A stretch of 64,000 bases of DNA, taken from positions 1 to 64,000 of the forward strand of contig JALGPY010000034.1 in the NCBI GenBank assembly GCA_023055425.1. Direction: 5' to 3'. The notes under the pieces are model-generated. The model did no database searches. It was not told where the DNA came from and saw only the letters and a list, made by a program, of their open reading frames with translations. The translations under genes were made by a program, and so were the position numbers. Shown here one piece after another: positions 23,430 through 36,500 of the stretch. The stretch is from Linanthus parryae. Its lineage: Eukaryota; Streptophyta; Magnoliopsida; Ericales; Polemoniaceae. The stretch's first letter is position 1; every line of letters starts with the position of its first letter.

Positions 23430-24784
23430 TATCTGGTCTCTTGGTTAATAATAAGAAAGTAAAAGAAGAGAAGAGAAGAAAAAAGAGGGGGCATTGGTTT
23501 TGACTATTAAAATATGTTCAGGGTAGGAATAAAACAATGAGGATGCTAAAGAACATGCTACAGGAAAGACGATCAGCGCCCAGGAAACAGCGAAGTGATT
23601 TTTTCGACTATGTCCTTGAAGAGCTTGAGAAAAAGAATACACTCCTGACAGAGGAAATTGCTCTAGATTTAATGTTTGTGCTACTCTTTGCTAGTTATGA
23701 GACAACCTCCCTGGCTTTAACCAACGCCACAAAATTTCTTTCAGAAAATCCTTCGGTGCTCAAGGAATTGACAGTAAGTAATCTATTACTAGTCAAAACG
23801 CACTCTTTTCTACTTTTAAGAAGATTGTATACTGTTTCAGCAACTTATGTCCGCTATATGCCATCTGCAGGAAGAACACGAGGCAATTCTAAGGAAAAGG
23901 GACAATCCCCATTATGGACTTACATGGAATGAATATAAATCAATGACATTCACATTCCAGGTAGAATGAAAAATGGTGGTTTACGCTTACAGATAAGATA
24001 AGAAAAACATTCTACTTAATTTTCATGGTACTATACTTGCAGTTTATCAATGAAACAGTCAGGCTATCAAATATCGTTCCCGGAATTTTCAGAAAATCAC
24101 TCAAGGATATCAACTTCAAAGGTACCTATAGTAACAGCTGATATCAACCGTATCCCGATATTAGCAGAATTTTCCATATAAAAATGAAGCCACCCCAAAC
24201 CTGCAGGCTATACCATTCCAGCTGGTTGGGCAGTTATGGTCTGTCCTCCAGCCATACACTTGAACCCTGCGAGATATAAAAATCCCCTTGAATTCAACCC
24301 GCAGAGATGGGAGGTATGTTATTGTTACAGAAGAGCATTTTCTTTGTTCCTAAATACAGCTTACCAGACACTCACTGTTCGTCACACCAAATAATATTCA
24401 TCCTGAGACTCAGAAATATGATTAAGAAAGTATGACAACAGGGAATGGGAATAAACGGTGCATCCAAAGATTTTATGGCTTTTGGTGGTGGCATGAGATT
24501 TTGTGTTGGAGCAGATTTCACAAAAGTACAAATGGCCGTCTTTCTGCACTGTTTGGTTACAAAGTACAGGTAAAAATATTCATATTGGATGCCTAAGAAA
24601 CTATGCTTATTGCATGAGTGAGAAAGAGTGACTGATCTGTCTAACATTTTGAATTGTCAGGTGGAAGGAAATCAGAGGAGGAGAAATTGTAAGAGCACCT
24701 GGTCTGCAATTTCCCAATGGCTATCATGTTCAGCTTTCTGAGAGGAATATAACAAGCCAGGAGTTAGAAATAAACTCCCAATGA
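22366..24784 (+). CDS. CYP87A: Cytochrome P450, CYP87A type (copy 1), nine exons
   Basis: Predicted exons are 22366-22565, 22687-23008, 23110-23259, 23522-23773, 23871-23960, 24043-24121, 24207-24313, 24442-24569 and 24661-24784, giving about 483 residues. An N-terminal membrane anchor is followed by a PPGSMGFP hinge. The I-helix has ASYETTS (281-287), the K-helix ETVR (342-345) and the heme loop FGGGMRFCVG with Cys421. It is thus a complete ER-bound monooxygenase. CYP87A members act on triterpenoid or sterol-type substrates, and some cleave the sterol side chain in cardenolide plants; this substrate is unknown. Compared with copy 2 it has odd changes (IRFGLTAKKLISC versus LIFDLTAKKLISY; GADFTK versus GTDFTK), which may mean relaxed constraint or a shifted role. 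Intron 3 contains a 43-nt A run. Confidence 0.92.
23384..23426. repeat. Poly-A tract (43 nt) in CYP87A copy 1 intron 3
   Basis: A pure A run lies between exons 3 and 4. It is absent from the matching intron of copy 2. It could be the tail of a short retroposed sequence or simple slippage. Confidence 0.9.
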
Positions 24785-24997
24785 TTTCATTTCCTATTGT
24801 TCGACACGGTATAATACAGTGTATCAACAATACCAATCATAACTGGCAAAATAAAAATAAAAATAAAAATACCCATCATATGGCTTTACCAAAATTCAGG
24901 CATATGGTTCTGTAAAGATTTCATGAAAAAGTTCGAAATTTGTGTGTATTTCCACTTTATTTTTTTTCCAATTCTCCTACTGTATGATATGTGTACT

Positions 24998-25497
24998 TTG
25001 CTTGTGGTGCTCCCGGTGATGGAATATAGAAATATCAGCCATATCCTTGTTTCCAATGTGTATTATAGCCTTTTTGTTCGTCAGCCCAAAAAAGATCCTC
25101 CCAACAATCATTAAGTGGATTAAAGAACACCTTGTGATGCAAAAGCCATAATTACACAACCACTGGAACTTGTTGAAAAAAAAATAGACTTATTACCGGC
25201 TCTAAAATGAATATATATCGACCACCAACGAGCATTTCCAAACGAGTTAACTAGGCTAAATACATGTCCAAAAAGTTGACAAAATTAAACAAAACATAAC
25301 TATCGATTGCAAATATACTGTATGTGGCACCTGAAGTCAAGAAAGGCAGTGCACTTCCTCCTACCAATACATAATAATAAAAAATTATCATTTTGTGCTG
25401 AGCAAGATATATAACTATAAACCATAAATAAACTAGAAGTTGCTATCAGTTTCCTGCTTTACAAAAGATAACAATTCTCTTCTCCCTTCGATTTTTT
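24998..25497 (-). pseudogene. HAP2: HAP2/GCS1 3'-end pseudogene fragment
   Basis: This matches 42500-43015, the last exons and final introns of HAP2, in the same minus orientation. Shared blocks include the TTATTACCGGCTCTAAAAT intron segment and the TGCACTTCCTCCTACCAATAC splice region. The coding equivalents contain stops (for example just before LWLLH) and no functional frame. Like the true HAP2 tail next to copy 2, it lies right after a CYP87A gene. This shows that one segmental duplication carried both. Confidence 0.85.
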
Positions 25498-25890
25498 ACA
25501 AAAGGCAATGGAAGTACGAGTAGGAATGCATCAGCCTTTGGTTTTACAATTACTGGCAACAATGCTAATGCCAATAGAGGCTATGCCAAAGCTGCCTCTA
25601 AGATCAGCTCATCTATTACTCAAAGCAACATCAGGAAAGGATAGGTGACTTTTGAGGACATAAATAAATGTTTGCCTGGTGATGGATATGGACTATGATG
25701 GGATTCTGAGCAATGACTGGAACGAGGGTGACTGGAAGGCATAACTCATTTTGCTTGCAAAGCTTTTGGATTTTCCTTCTGAGGTAATAGGATGAAGCTA
25801 ACTGGTAAAGCGTGTACAGTAGTTGATAAATGAAGTTTATCAAAAAGCTATGGATGAGGATCACAGTTAACTATACATATGATGAAAGCA
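25498..25890 (+). pseudogene. SLK: SEUSS-like 3'-end pseudogene fragment
   Basis: This is a diverged copy of the SLK last exon and 3' UTR (11280-11790). Shared landmarks are CAAAAGGCA, GGAATGCATCAGC/GTGAATGCATCAGC, GTGACTTTTGAGGACATAAA and TGACTGGAA followed by GACTGGAAGGC. The UTR block GGATGAAGC.AACTGGTA is also shared. In-frame stops and deletions break it. It begins at the point where HAP2 homology ends, so 25497/25498 is a rearrangement junction. Confidence 0.82.
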
Positions 25891-28080
25891 CCGAGCTTCT
25901 TTTTTTAGACACGCATTTGCTTGGACTCTCTATGTTTCTGATAACCGGTGCATTGTTGAGCCAAGTTAGGAACTGACCAGTTCTTTTCAATTGAATGAAT
26001 ATCAATCGAGTCTTAACTACTCACTCATTTTAGCTACTACTATTAAACATTTAATGGTATCTGAAGTTTTAATTGTCTCCATATAAGCCCCCTCATAAGC
26101 AAGCATGTCCTTTGCCTTGACTACCCTTTACCTAGAATTTGGATCACCTCCCAAGACATGGACGATTTTCAGAAACCACGTATATCTTGGTGTCGTTCAT
26201 TTTCAAGTTCTTTGCTCGTGGTTACATGTTCCATTCCTCACAAGAGGATGAAACTTTCTCAAGACATGAAAATAATTATCGAAGAGCATAATATTGTAAC
26301 TATGCAGTATTCTTATAGCTACAATGTTAGTAATGGCATACACAAAATCAGTAAAAATCCTGAAATAATATATGAGTATTCTTATAGCTATCGCATGAAT
26401 TTTAGGCCGCCAACTGACTAAGTTTAGGCCTTTGGAAAGTCACCGAGGCTCGGACCAGGCATCGGAAGTTTATGCAACAAGAAGGATTTGAAAAGAGATG
26501 AAAAAACAGAGCCCATTATGCGTTTGAGACGAGGAGAATTCTGAATGAACTCTGAAATTATGAAGTTTCAGAGCGAGTCCTTATGTGGAATAGAATCTGT
26601 AGGTTTATAGAAAACAGGAGTGTGGGTTGAGATAGAGGAAGGTGACAGCTGAAACAATGAATATAGAAAGAGAATCATAGTATCTGAATGAGATGTGCAA
26701 CAAAATGTTGGATTCAGAGGCATTGATTACCCGGGTGATTATAATTCGTGAAAATTTGGCTCAATGGTAAATAAATCACCGATTCATTCAAACAAGGTTT
26801 GGACAAGAAAATCCATATGAGCGATTTTACGTATAAAAGGATATAAAAGCAGCTAAAAAGACACTCATCGCGGCCATCGTGACATAGAAATCACTTTCAC
26901 AGATGACCTGAAATTATTTGCAGTGTGGAATCAGCAACGCATTCCCAACTGATGGGAATTCAGTGTGCTGGTTGAAAAATTCAACTTACTACTATCGAGT
27001 CCTTTTGATATTAATTTCCGGATTATTACAAATAAGAATAATTTTTCGGGTTGCCCATTACGTTGAATAATTGGACTTGCAGCTTTCAGAAAGAAACACA
27101 CAGGCCCAAATTGACTTTTCCAACGATTCAGAGCAGACTAGCAGAACATTAAGTGCTAGAGCTCAAGTACCTAACACAGGCCCAAAAAGGGCCCAATAAG
27201 GAGCAGACAGGCTATAGTTTTGCTCAATTTCGGACCAGCAAATCACTTGAGAGATTTTAGCCTTCACCACAAAAATAGAAAGTTGTGCTTGAGAAAATAT
27301 CATGTGAAGAAAAGAAATGTAGAGAAGAAAATGCACTCGCTAAGGGTGCATAGCAACATCAGAAATTCTAGCAAATTATTTCTACCATTTGAAATTTGCA
27401 GAAAATTAACGAATTTTGTCAATCGAATGAGAGATTAATGATTCTTTTTCTTGAAAGTTTAAAGTTTCTCACCCAGAATAAATAAATAACTCGGAAAAGG
27501 TTTCTGGAAAAAGTACACCATGTGCACTTTCTTGCAATCAAAACAAGGGTATTTTTAGTGTTTGTGAAGCCATGAAATCTCCAAATGGCTCTACCAGTAG
27601 TATTATTTTATCTTTTTGCAATAACTATACTAGATTCATGGTTCCTAGGCCATTTTATGATAGCACCAGTTCCTAGCCAGGTCATGCATGACACCATCGA
27701 TCTGTTTTTTAATAGCAACATTTAAGACAACCGAAACCACAACTTCAATCATTTAACGAGGGAGCTTAAGAAATGGTACATCAACGTATATCACTAACAT
27801 CATCCCTCAAAGAAGGAATCTATAGCTTTCTGTTATGAAACTCCCTAAGCTCCATATGGATCCTTGCCAAAACTAACAGGAGTACATTAGCAGGTTATGA
27901 AATCTAATTGTTCATATATTTCGGGATGCATTTGACTTCTCCTACTAATTTAGAAAACATTATAATCTAGAGCTTCAAACCCTAAAAGTAGCTTCCAAAA
28001 GATAATTCACAAATTTAGAAAAAAATAGAAAATAATTGTAACTCCCTCAATTGAAAATATCTTGAAGTATGACAGGAGAT
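25891..28080. other. Intergenic, no gene recognised
   Basis: Only short frames occur. An 87-codon frame at 26158-26421 has no family signature and contains a repeated AGTATTCTTATAGCTA unit (near 26306 and 26376). The stretch 26430-27200 looks like old repeat DNA, but I cannot place it. Confidence 0.4.
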
Positions 28081-28154
28081 AATTGTTATATGGTCAAGTT
28101 TCAACATTTTCAAAACGAATTGTTATATGGTCAAATTTCAACATTTTCAAAATG
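28081..28154. repeat. Two-copy 37-bp tandem repeat
   Basis: AATTGTTATATGGTCAA followed by TTTCAACATTTTCAAAA occurs twice, starting at 28081 and 28118, with only two or three differences. Confidence 0.85.
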
Positions 28155-28732
28155 AAAGCAAAGGAAAACCAGAGAGCAATATAGTAATGGCAGTAGGAAG
28201 TAGTAACACAGAAACCTAGGGTGCTAGAATTAACATGTTGGAAACAGTTTTTTTACTCACCTTGGGAGTTCAGCTTCGATGTTAACTGCTTTGGCAAGTC
28301 ACTAAACAGAAAACGTAATTCCTACAAGTCGCATAATGTGAGAAAGCTATTAGTCAAACACTGTCAAACAGTCAAAGTCTCATAGGCGTAGAGTTGGACT
28401 CATGATTACGTATTTTTGGGTGCATAGTAATGACTGTTAAATTAAGAAGTACAAGTTGCGATTCAAAATAAAAAATCATTGCCTTCATGTCTTCCAAGAG
28501 AGATTACCGGTTGCCCAGAAAGGAAATTTACATAGCATCTAGAATATTACAAGCGCTTAATCCGGCCAGTTTCTACCCAAAGTGGGCATGTAATCTCGAA
28601 TTACTGTAAACTCCTGCTTTCGAAGAGAGTGCATTTATGGCCTAGTTCTTGGAGCAGAAATAATTGATACTCATTAGAAATAATTCACTATGGCAATAAA
28701 TATTTTCTTCTAGTTACTAATCCTAGGGGTAT

Positions 28733-29183
28733 GGGGTACATCTATGTTGCACGGACAATCCATTAGGGGTGCCATTTGCGTTTCGGAGAGTTGAAATATG
28801 TCTCCGAAACTTGGACACTCTAGCAAATGTCTCCAAAACTCCAGGAGGCGTTTTGGTGGAAAAAAAATCACCTGAAAGACGCTAGAGAGACGTGTCTCTC
28901 TTTCAGGGAGACAATTAAGAGACGTCATCAAGGAAAAAGAAATTCTGAGGGGCATTACAAATTTTTAGAAAACTCATGGGCCTATGTAAAAACAGATGGT
29001 CTCATTTCCAGCAACCGTAGCCATACCACTTACTTTCTGGAACGAGTTTGAAGCTAGTACATTAGAAAAACCACAGTCAATTCTTAGTGATGTGTTGCAT
29101 TTATTTACTTCAAGTGCTCATATTTAGAGTAAGTGTAGACGTTTCTCCATTTTTCCAAAATCGGCGTGTCCACGGCTACAAGT
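28733..29183. mobile_element. MITE-like element of the TATGTTGCAC family
   Basis: The left end TATGTTGCACGGACAATCC is echoed in reverse at about 29183 as TTGTAGCCGTGGACACGCC. The same end sequence begins elements at 44028 and 61550, and the last of these has an 8-bp target duplication. The interior has GAGACG/CGTCTC motifs like those near 44150. Boundaries on the right are approximate. Confidence 0.5.
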
Positions 29184-31401
29184 TGTTCCGCCTCCATCTC
29201 CGTCTTCATTTAGGGGTACACATTGGGAAGATCGAGGTCATAGCATATGTAGCCTCGCCTAGGAGGTTTCTATGCATCCGTTTATGGAGCCATCGTACAT
29301 ATCATTTGGCAGATAAAATAATGAAAAATAATATAACTCGACAAGATGATTGTTTTTCTTTTTCTTTTCCTTTTTCTTTCTTTTTTTAAAGTGAATATGA
29401 GACCTCATGAACTAAACCAATGTGCCCTTACAACTGGACTAGGTATGAGGTTCACCAAGATGATTGCTGAGTCGTAGACTCAGACAGAGTAAAAGGAAAT
29501 GACCATTTCCAACTCAAACTGGACAGGAATTATACACACACACAAGAGAGTGTGTTTCATACTTGAAGCTTCTTATTCAGTCTCCCAAATAAACATGCGG
29601 GTTCATTTGAAATCTAGCCTAGGTTTTGGTGTTAATGTGATAGACTCCTTGCATCATAAAAATTCAACAAAATATGTCTCAAGAAGTACCTTTGTCATGC
29701 AAAATTCCATTTCTGAAAGAAGTGAATTGAAGTAACAGTATTACCTGGATGAACGTGGCTGACCTGACTCTTGGACACAAATACAGTTCAGAGCTAGTTG
29801 CATTTTCAAGCATTGCACGGCATACAACACCTATTGATATATAGAACCCCGACAAATCGTAAGCCAAGTTAGATAAATAATAGCAAGTTCTGACAAAGAT
29901 GCTTCAAAAACTTTAGTATGCATAAGTCAAACACCTCACAGTAACATTTGTCTTCCCTTGCCATCACAGTCAAGGAACTAGCTATGTGAGAACTAGCGAG
30001 TGGCCGTTTTTTAGTGAACGTGTCACCAAGTACAGGAACCTGCATATCTGTAAACGAGACGGAGAGGGGATTAGTTTGAACTTATCTTCCAGAATGGACG
30101 TGCATTGCAACTACAAAAGTCGGCCCTTTATACTCAGGGTGGTAGCAGAAAAGGTGGACAACTATTTCTTTGAAGTTTACCCCACTAATTTAGTTATCTT
30201 AATGGAGTATTAAATTAAAACGAAATATTATAATCATATACTAAATTGCAGACCTAGTCAAAAGTATTCCTAATTAACTTAAGGCATCTCGATTACAAGA
30301 TTTCAATAAGGTCGCATCAAGTCCTTAGTAGTTGACACATAGAGTCATTAGTTTTTATCACATTCAAATCAATGGGATTATCCAAGAGAAATACTATTCT
30401 ATAAGTTCCTCTTCTACTAATACCATTCTTAATCACTTTCCTCCATAGAATAACATAATATAATATTAACCACTCGCAGTGTATGCGTGACATAGAAATA
30501 AGAATAAACTAGTACTGCTACGTGTTGGGCAAGCAGCATTTAACACTGCAAGAGTTCATTTTCAGTCATTAAAGAAAAACCAGGTATGCTAAGTGCGCAC
30601 ATTCAGTTTACGCGTTAAGTTTTATGTATACTGGAATAATTTATTATACCTGGGTCGGTTGCAGAAATGCACAAAGTGTACGAAAGTTCAAAGTAGAGCT
30701 GGAAAGGGCGAGACCTTAAAAATGAACAGTCACTAATGATGGTTACGGTTGGGGTAACCATGTCTGGTAAATACAACAGGTTGCTTTAAGTTACTGGTTT
30801 TCTGTTTCAGTGCAGATTTTTATCAGAATTTATGTTCTAAATTTGTATCTAGTCGCAGTTTTCTCTGGGTAGATTTATATCATTCCACTCGTACTGAAAC
30901 TACAAATGAAAGCCAACCAAATGTCAAAAGAAAACACCAAAATACTAGAGATTCATTAGTTCACTCAGAAACACAGAATAAATCACACCTATTTCATGGC
31001 ATCAAAACCGTACAATGATTCTCAAGGGGACCCTCTCTGTACTAAAAACAAAGTCAGAGAAGTGCCTAACATGAGCAGAGGATTAGCCGTAGGGAGTGTC
31101 AGGAACATGGTGAGATGACATCTCACAAGGGGAGTTCTTCACTTACAGAGATACACTAGTATTTATTTAGTATCCCACACCCACACCATGCTGTCTTAGA
31201 AGACTCCAGTCACCTAGTACCTAAAGCTTGCACATCATTGAAGAGAGAACCTTTCATGAAAGATATTTGGGGCGAATAGTGAGGTTAGACCCCCATAAAG
31301 CTAGTCCATAAGCAGATAAGTTTAGTCAGATACCACGGTTAGCAAAACAAAGATCAATGTGTAGCCAAATAGTACAGTTTTTGTAATATGATTGGAGAGC
31401 A
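29184..31401. other. Intergenic, no gene recognised
   Basis: AT-rich DNA with no frame longer than about 100 codons and no recognisable domain. No tRNA, rRNA or other structured RNA was seen. Confidence 0.4.
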
Positions 31402-31409
31402 CTTTGACT

Positions 31410-31627
31410 CAGGGGCGGAGGCACATGCGGGCAGGGGGTGCAAGTGCACCCCTAGACTTTTCGTTTACTAAGTACTACACCCCTATTTTCTGTGTTTTTC
31501 AACTTTCCCCCTTCATTAAATAGCATAAGTGCACCCCAAAAAAAATTAATTTGGCATAAGTGCACCCCAACAATCCTGGCATTCACTTTTGTGCCACCCC
31601 ACTAGTGAAATCCTGGCTCCGCCGCTG
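31410..31627. mobile_element. hAT-type MITE (218 bp) with 8-bp target duplication
   Basis: The ends are CAGGGGCGGAGGCAC and, reversed, CAGCGGCGGAGCCAGG. The flanks CTTTGACT at 31402-31409 and 31628-31635 are identical. The sequence GTGCACCCC is repeated internally. The end type is the same as in the MITE within SLK intron 8. Confidence 0.88.
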
Positions 31628-31635
31628 CTTTGACT

Positions 31636-33526
31636 AGAGAGAAAAATAGCACGGTGGCTCGTTCTATTTCGCTAATATCATACACATCCCTTACTGTTCG
31701 AAAAATGATTCTGAGGTTATGGAAACAGCAGTAAGAGAAGTGGTTCTGGCAGTGCCGCTGGAGGAGGAGGAAGAGACACAGACCAGAAGGGCAAAATGTC
31801 TCTCCCACTCATAAAAGGACATGATAAATATAAGTAATGCAAAATAGACCCCCTCCCCTTTAACAGAGTCCTGTGTTACAAGGGTTACAGATTTCTAATT
31901 GTTTATCAGCCAACAAGACAGTCATTTATTAGATCTCAAGCTATCAGAAACCTCTCCGCATGAACTTTCTCCATGAAACTTTAAAAATTGTTATTGCCTC
32001 TACCAAAAACCGACACGAAAGGCTAGTTAATAGTCTGCTATGGCCCTAACCAGCAAAGAGTTGACAATTACAGTAATTGTCGTTAAGTTAATGACTATTT
32101 TGACTAGCATCATTATCTTTCTGGTTAATTTATTTCATGGTGCCTTCCCAATGCGTTTAGCACAGACAAGAAGAACAACTTTGGCCTCAAACTTCTCATT
32201 TGGCATAACTTGAGACCTGTATGATAATAATTACAACCATCTTCCTTATTAATATACTACTGGCAACTATATTATTGTATTAGTACACTTGCATCTAAGT
32301 TAGGGGGTGCTAAAAGAACAGCATGTTAACTATTAGTGACACATTCGCTTATACGGATGTACTTTCTCATATGGGCTCAAATTCTAGTCTCAGGTTCTCA
32401 GCTAAGGTAGATGAAGTTGTTAGTCAAAATACTTTATTAATCAATTTCTTTGCATTTCCCTTTGTTTTCCTGCAAAAAAAAATAAAAAAATAAATAAATA
32501 ATGGAATATGCGTTAGGGCTTGATTTAGCCGGAATTAATCAATTGCAGACCCCTTAATTTAAACTCAAATGGACATGACTTAAATTTGCAGGGTGATCAG
32601 ATGAACTTGTACAAGCAATATATGAACCTAAGTTGCCTCGAACGCAGATCGTTCCGGTTCGTGGAATGGGAACGAGATTGCGGAATGCCATACCCTAAGG
32701 AATTCGGTACGCCAAGGGTAGGCTTCTTTGAATACCTTTATAGGAGTTTTACCATTTTCCAGAAATCATAAAGTATGAAACTGCTCAATATATATAATAT
32801 TTGAAAGTCAATACTCAAAAAATAGATGTAACTTAACATATCTAAATTTAATTTCCCGTTCTACATAGATACTTTAGGTGAAAATAGTAAAAACCGGGAT
32901 CGCCAAATTACGCGATCTGGATCGCTGGTTCTCCAGCGATCCAATTCGCAATTCACAGGGGTGTGAGTGCATATGATGAACTTCCTACGTGGACTCTCTT
33001 CGTGTGGGTTCTACCATTACATCAATGCACAACACAATGAAGACAGCTAGGACCCCAGAAGTTCAACGCTGGGAACAGAAAATAAATGTCCCAAGTATTA
33101 GAATACAACACTTTACACGGTCCTGTGAACTTGACTGCATAGCAGCACTATCTGCTGCATATCCTAGAGGATTCTTTTTTCCTTTAGTCCCAAAAAGTAA
33201 GGGCTATTGGAGCTGTCAATGTTCTGCACCTCTTGAACGAGACCTTTCCGAGCCCATGCCTCTGGCACTTATGTAATCTATTGTCTGTGTTATCCTATCA
33301 ATCAAACCATTTAACTAATATAACTTTTCTGTTTTAAAGGGAAGCCTAAACTTTTAAATGAACGAGAAGAAGACCAATGAATGCAAAGATACTATGATGG
33401 CGTTTATATGACATTTATATGAATATCAATCACTCAAGCACAGCTTTCTCACACCAGAATAGCAAGTTCCTCTTACTGTAATAGACTAGTGATTAAAATA
33501 ATAAGAGAAATAATAGTAATAATAAC
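31636..33526. other. Upstream part of the right duplication copy, plus repeats
   Basis: 32030-32480 is the diverged partner of 21310-21810. The rest has no gene. An inverted repeat GATCGCTGG...CCAGCGATC lies near 32920-32942, and GTTCCGGTTCGTGGAATGGG near 32650 resembles hAT subterminal DNA. Confidence 0.45.
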
Positions 33527-36500
33527 TGACGTAAATTGAGAGAACAATCACAGGGAAAGAGCTCTGACTATTTTTTCCATTAGTAAACATGTACAGAGTT
33601 AGACTAATATATACTTATCCTAGGAACATAAAAGGAAACAAGATGGACTGTCAAATCCCATGATTTACGGGATATTAATACAAGAAAGGCAACCAATTAA
33701 ACCAGCATAATCAAAGGGATATAGCTGTTGCAAATTATCCCAAGAATCTGCTAGTGCATCCCACACTCCCCCTCAAGCTGGTGAATAGATGTTTTCCATT
33801 CCCAGCTTGGATAAAATCTTTTGAAACACAGAGGTGCTTAACCCTTTTGTAAGTATATCTGCAAGTTGCCCATGTGTAGACACGTAAGGAGTACAAATCA
33901 GTCCGCTATCCAGTTTCTCTTTGATGAAGTGTCTATCAACTTCAATGTGCTTCGTTCGATCATGCTGAACCGGATTGTGAGCTATGCTGATTGCAGACTT
34001 ATTGTCACAATAAAGTCTCATTGGACCATCCCATCTGATCTTCAAGTCTTCAAGAATAATCTTTACCCAAAGTAATTCACACACACCGTGAGCCATTGCT
34101 CGAAATTCTGCTTCCGCACTGGAACGCGCTACCACATTTTGTTTCTTACTCCTCCAAGTAATGAGGTTACCTCCAAGAAATGTGCAATATCCTGTAGTGG
34201 ACCTCCTATCAATGATTGACCCAGCATAATCAGCATCGGTATATGCCTCAAGCACCAGACCCCCATTTCGTCTAAATAAAATGCCTTTACCCGGTGTCCC
34301 TTTGAGATACTGTAGCACTCGGTGAGCTGCTTGCAAGTGCAATGTTCTCGGACTATGCATGAATTGACTAATCACACTCACTGCATATGCTATGTCCGGT
34401 CGAGTATGGGATAAATATATCAACTTACCAACTAAGCGCTGATACATTTCCTTATCCACTGCAGCCTCTTCCTCAGCCATTCCAAGTTTCAGATTTTGAT
34501 CTATTGGAGTAGCTGCTGGTTTGCATGCTGCCTGCCCAGTTTCTCTAAGTAGATCAGTGACGTACTTTTGTTGGGAGATAAAAATGCCTTTCTTGGAGTG
34601 AGCCACCTCAATCCCCAGAAAATATTTCAGCCTCCCTAACACTTTGATCTCAAATTCCTTAGCCAAGCGCTGACTTAAGTTTTGTTTTTCCTTATCATCA
34701 TTACCTGTCACTATTATATCATCGACATACACCAACAGTGCTGTGACTCCCCCTGAAGATGAGTGTTTAATGAACAACGTGTGATCCCCTTGGCTTTGCT
34801 TATATCCCATTACAAGCATGACTCTTGCAAATCTACCAAACCATGCTCGTGGTGATTGCTTAAGTCCGTACAAGGACTTCTTGAGTTTACACACAATATC
34901 AGCTTCCAAATTCTTTCCATAACCAGGTGGGACATCCATATAAATTTCTTCTTCGAGGTCTCCATGCAAAAAAGCGTTCTTAACATCAAATTGCTGCAAC
35001 TCCCAACCATAATTGGCTGCTAATGAAAGTAAGATTCTAACTGTATTCATTTTCGCAACTGGAGCAAATGTCTCTTGGTAATCAATCCCATAAGTTTGAG
35101 TATAGCCCTTGGCTACTAGCCTTGCCTTGTACCTCTCAATTGACCCGTCTGCTCTATATTTCACTGTATAGACCCATTTGCACCCCACAGGTTTCTTCCC
35201 GACCGGAAGCTGCACTAACTCCCATGTTTTGTTCTTTTCCAATGCCTCCATTTCCTCATTCATGGCTTGTCTCCATTTCTCATTGGACAAAGCATCGGAT
35301 AAAGTGGAAGGGATGGCATAGGCATTTAGACTAACTAGGAAAGCTCTTTGTGAAGGAGAAAAATGTTTAAACGACAAGAATTGTGCAAGAGGGTATAGTG
35401 GTCGTTTCGTGCAATCTCTAGTTCCTTTCCTAATAGCAATAGGCAGCTCCAGATTTTGGTCATTATGGCCAACATGAGCCTCAAATTCAGGTTCAGATTC
35501 AGAAATCGTTGGCTCATTCTCGGGATCTTTGCTGGATTCTTCGACTTGCACATAGTCTGGGACAACTGTCTTTTTCCTTGAGTACACCTGGCCATATTTC
35601 GAATTTTGAATTGTGGGGATGGGACTTTCTGAAATCTCATTGTCGGTCTCAGTGATTTCAATGTGGGGATCTGGAGTTGACAAAATTTTAGGATTAGATT
35701 CGACCCCGGAATTTGGGACAGGTTCTGACATTGGAAATGGTACAGATTTTGGAAGTTCCGGAAGATTGAGTAAGGGATTTTCATTCTTATCTTCAAGCTT
35801 CTCCTCTGGAGGATAAGGTGTAGTGAAGTATGGAGCCTCTTCACTGAAAGTAACATCCATGGAAACATAGAATTTCTTTGATGGCGGGTGATAACACTTG
35901 TACCCTCTTTGAGTGGAGGAATAGCCCACAAATACGCATTTCAACGCCCTTGGGTCAAGCTTCCCCCGATTTTGGCTATGAACGTGGACGAATGACACAC
36001 ATCCAAATATTCTAGGCACGAGACTACTTGTTATGTGTGTTGGATAGAACTTAGAGAGTGTTTCCATAGGACTCTTCAATCCCAAAACTCTTGACGGTAA
36101 ACGATTTATAAGGTGGGCTGATGTAAGAACGGCTTCCCCCCAATAGGACTTGGGGACATTTTTCTGGAATAAGAAAGCACGGGTTGATTGAAGGAGATGA
36201 CCATTTTTCCTTTCAGCTATTCCATTTTGTTGGGGTGTACTAACACAAGATGACTCATGTATTATCCCCTCCTTCAAAAAATAAGGAGTTAGGACTTGAT
36301 TGAAATAATCCCTGGCATTATCGGACCTGAATCTCTTGATATTAACCCCAAATTGGTTCTTAATCATAGAACAGAAATTTGGAATAACAATGCTCACATC
36401 AGATTTCTGTTTAAGCAGAAAAATCCAAGTTACACGCGTACAATCGTCGATAAACGACACGAACCATCTTGCCCCGGAAATATTAGGAACAGTTGAAGGA

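Noticed and set aside
26158..26421. An 87-codon frame starting with ATG
   Set aside because: No recognisable domain, contains a short duplicated unit, and lies in repeat-like DNA; not enough to call a gene.
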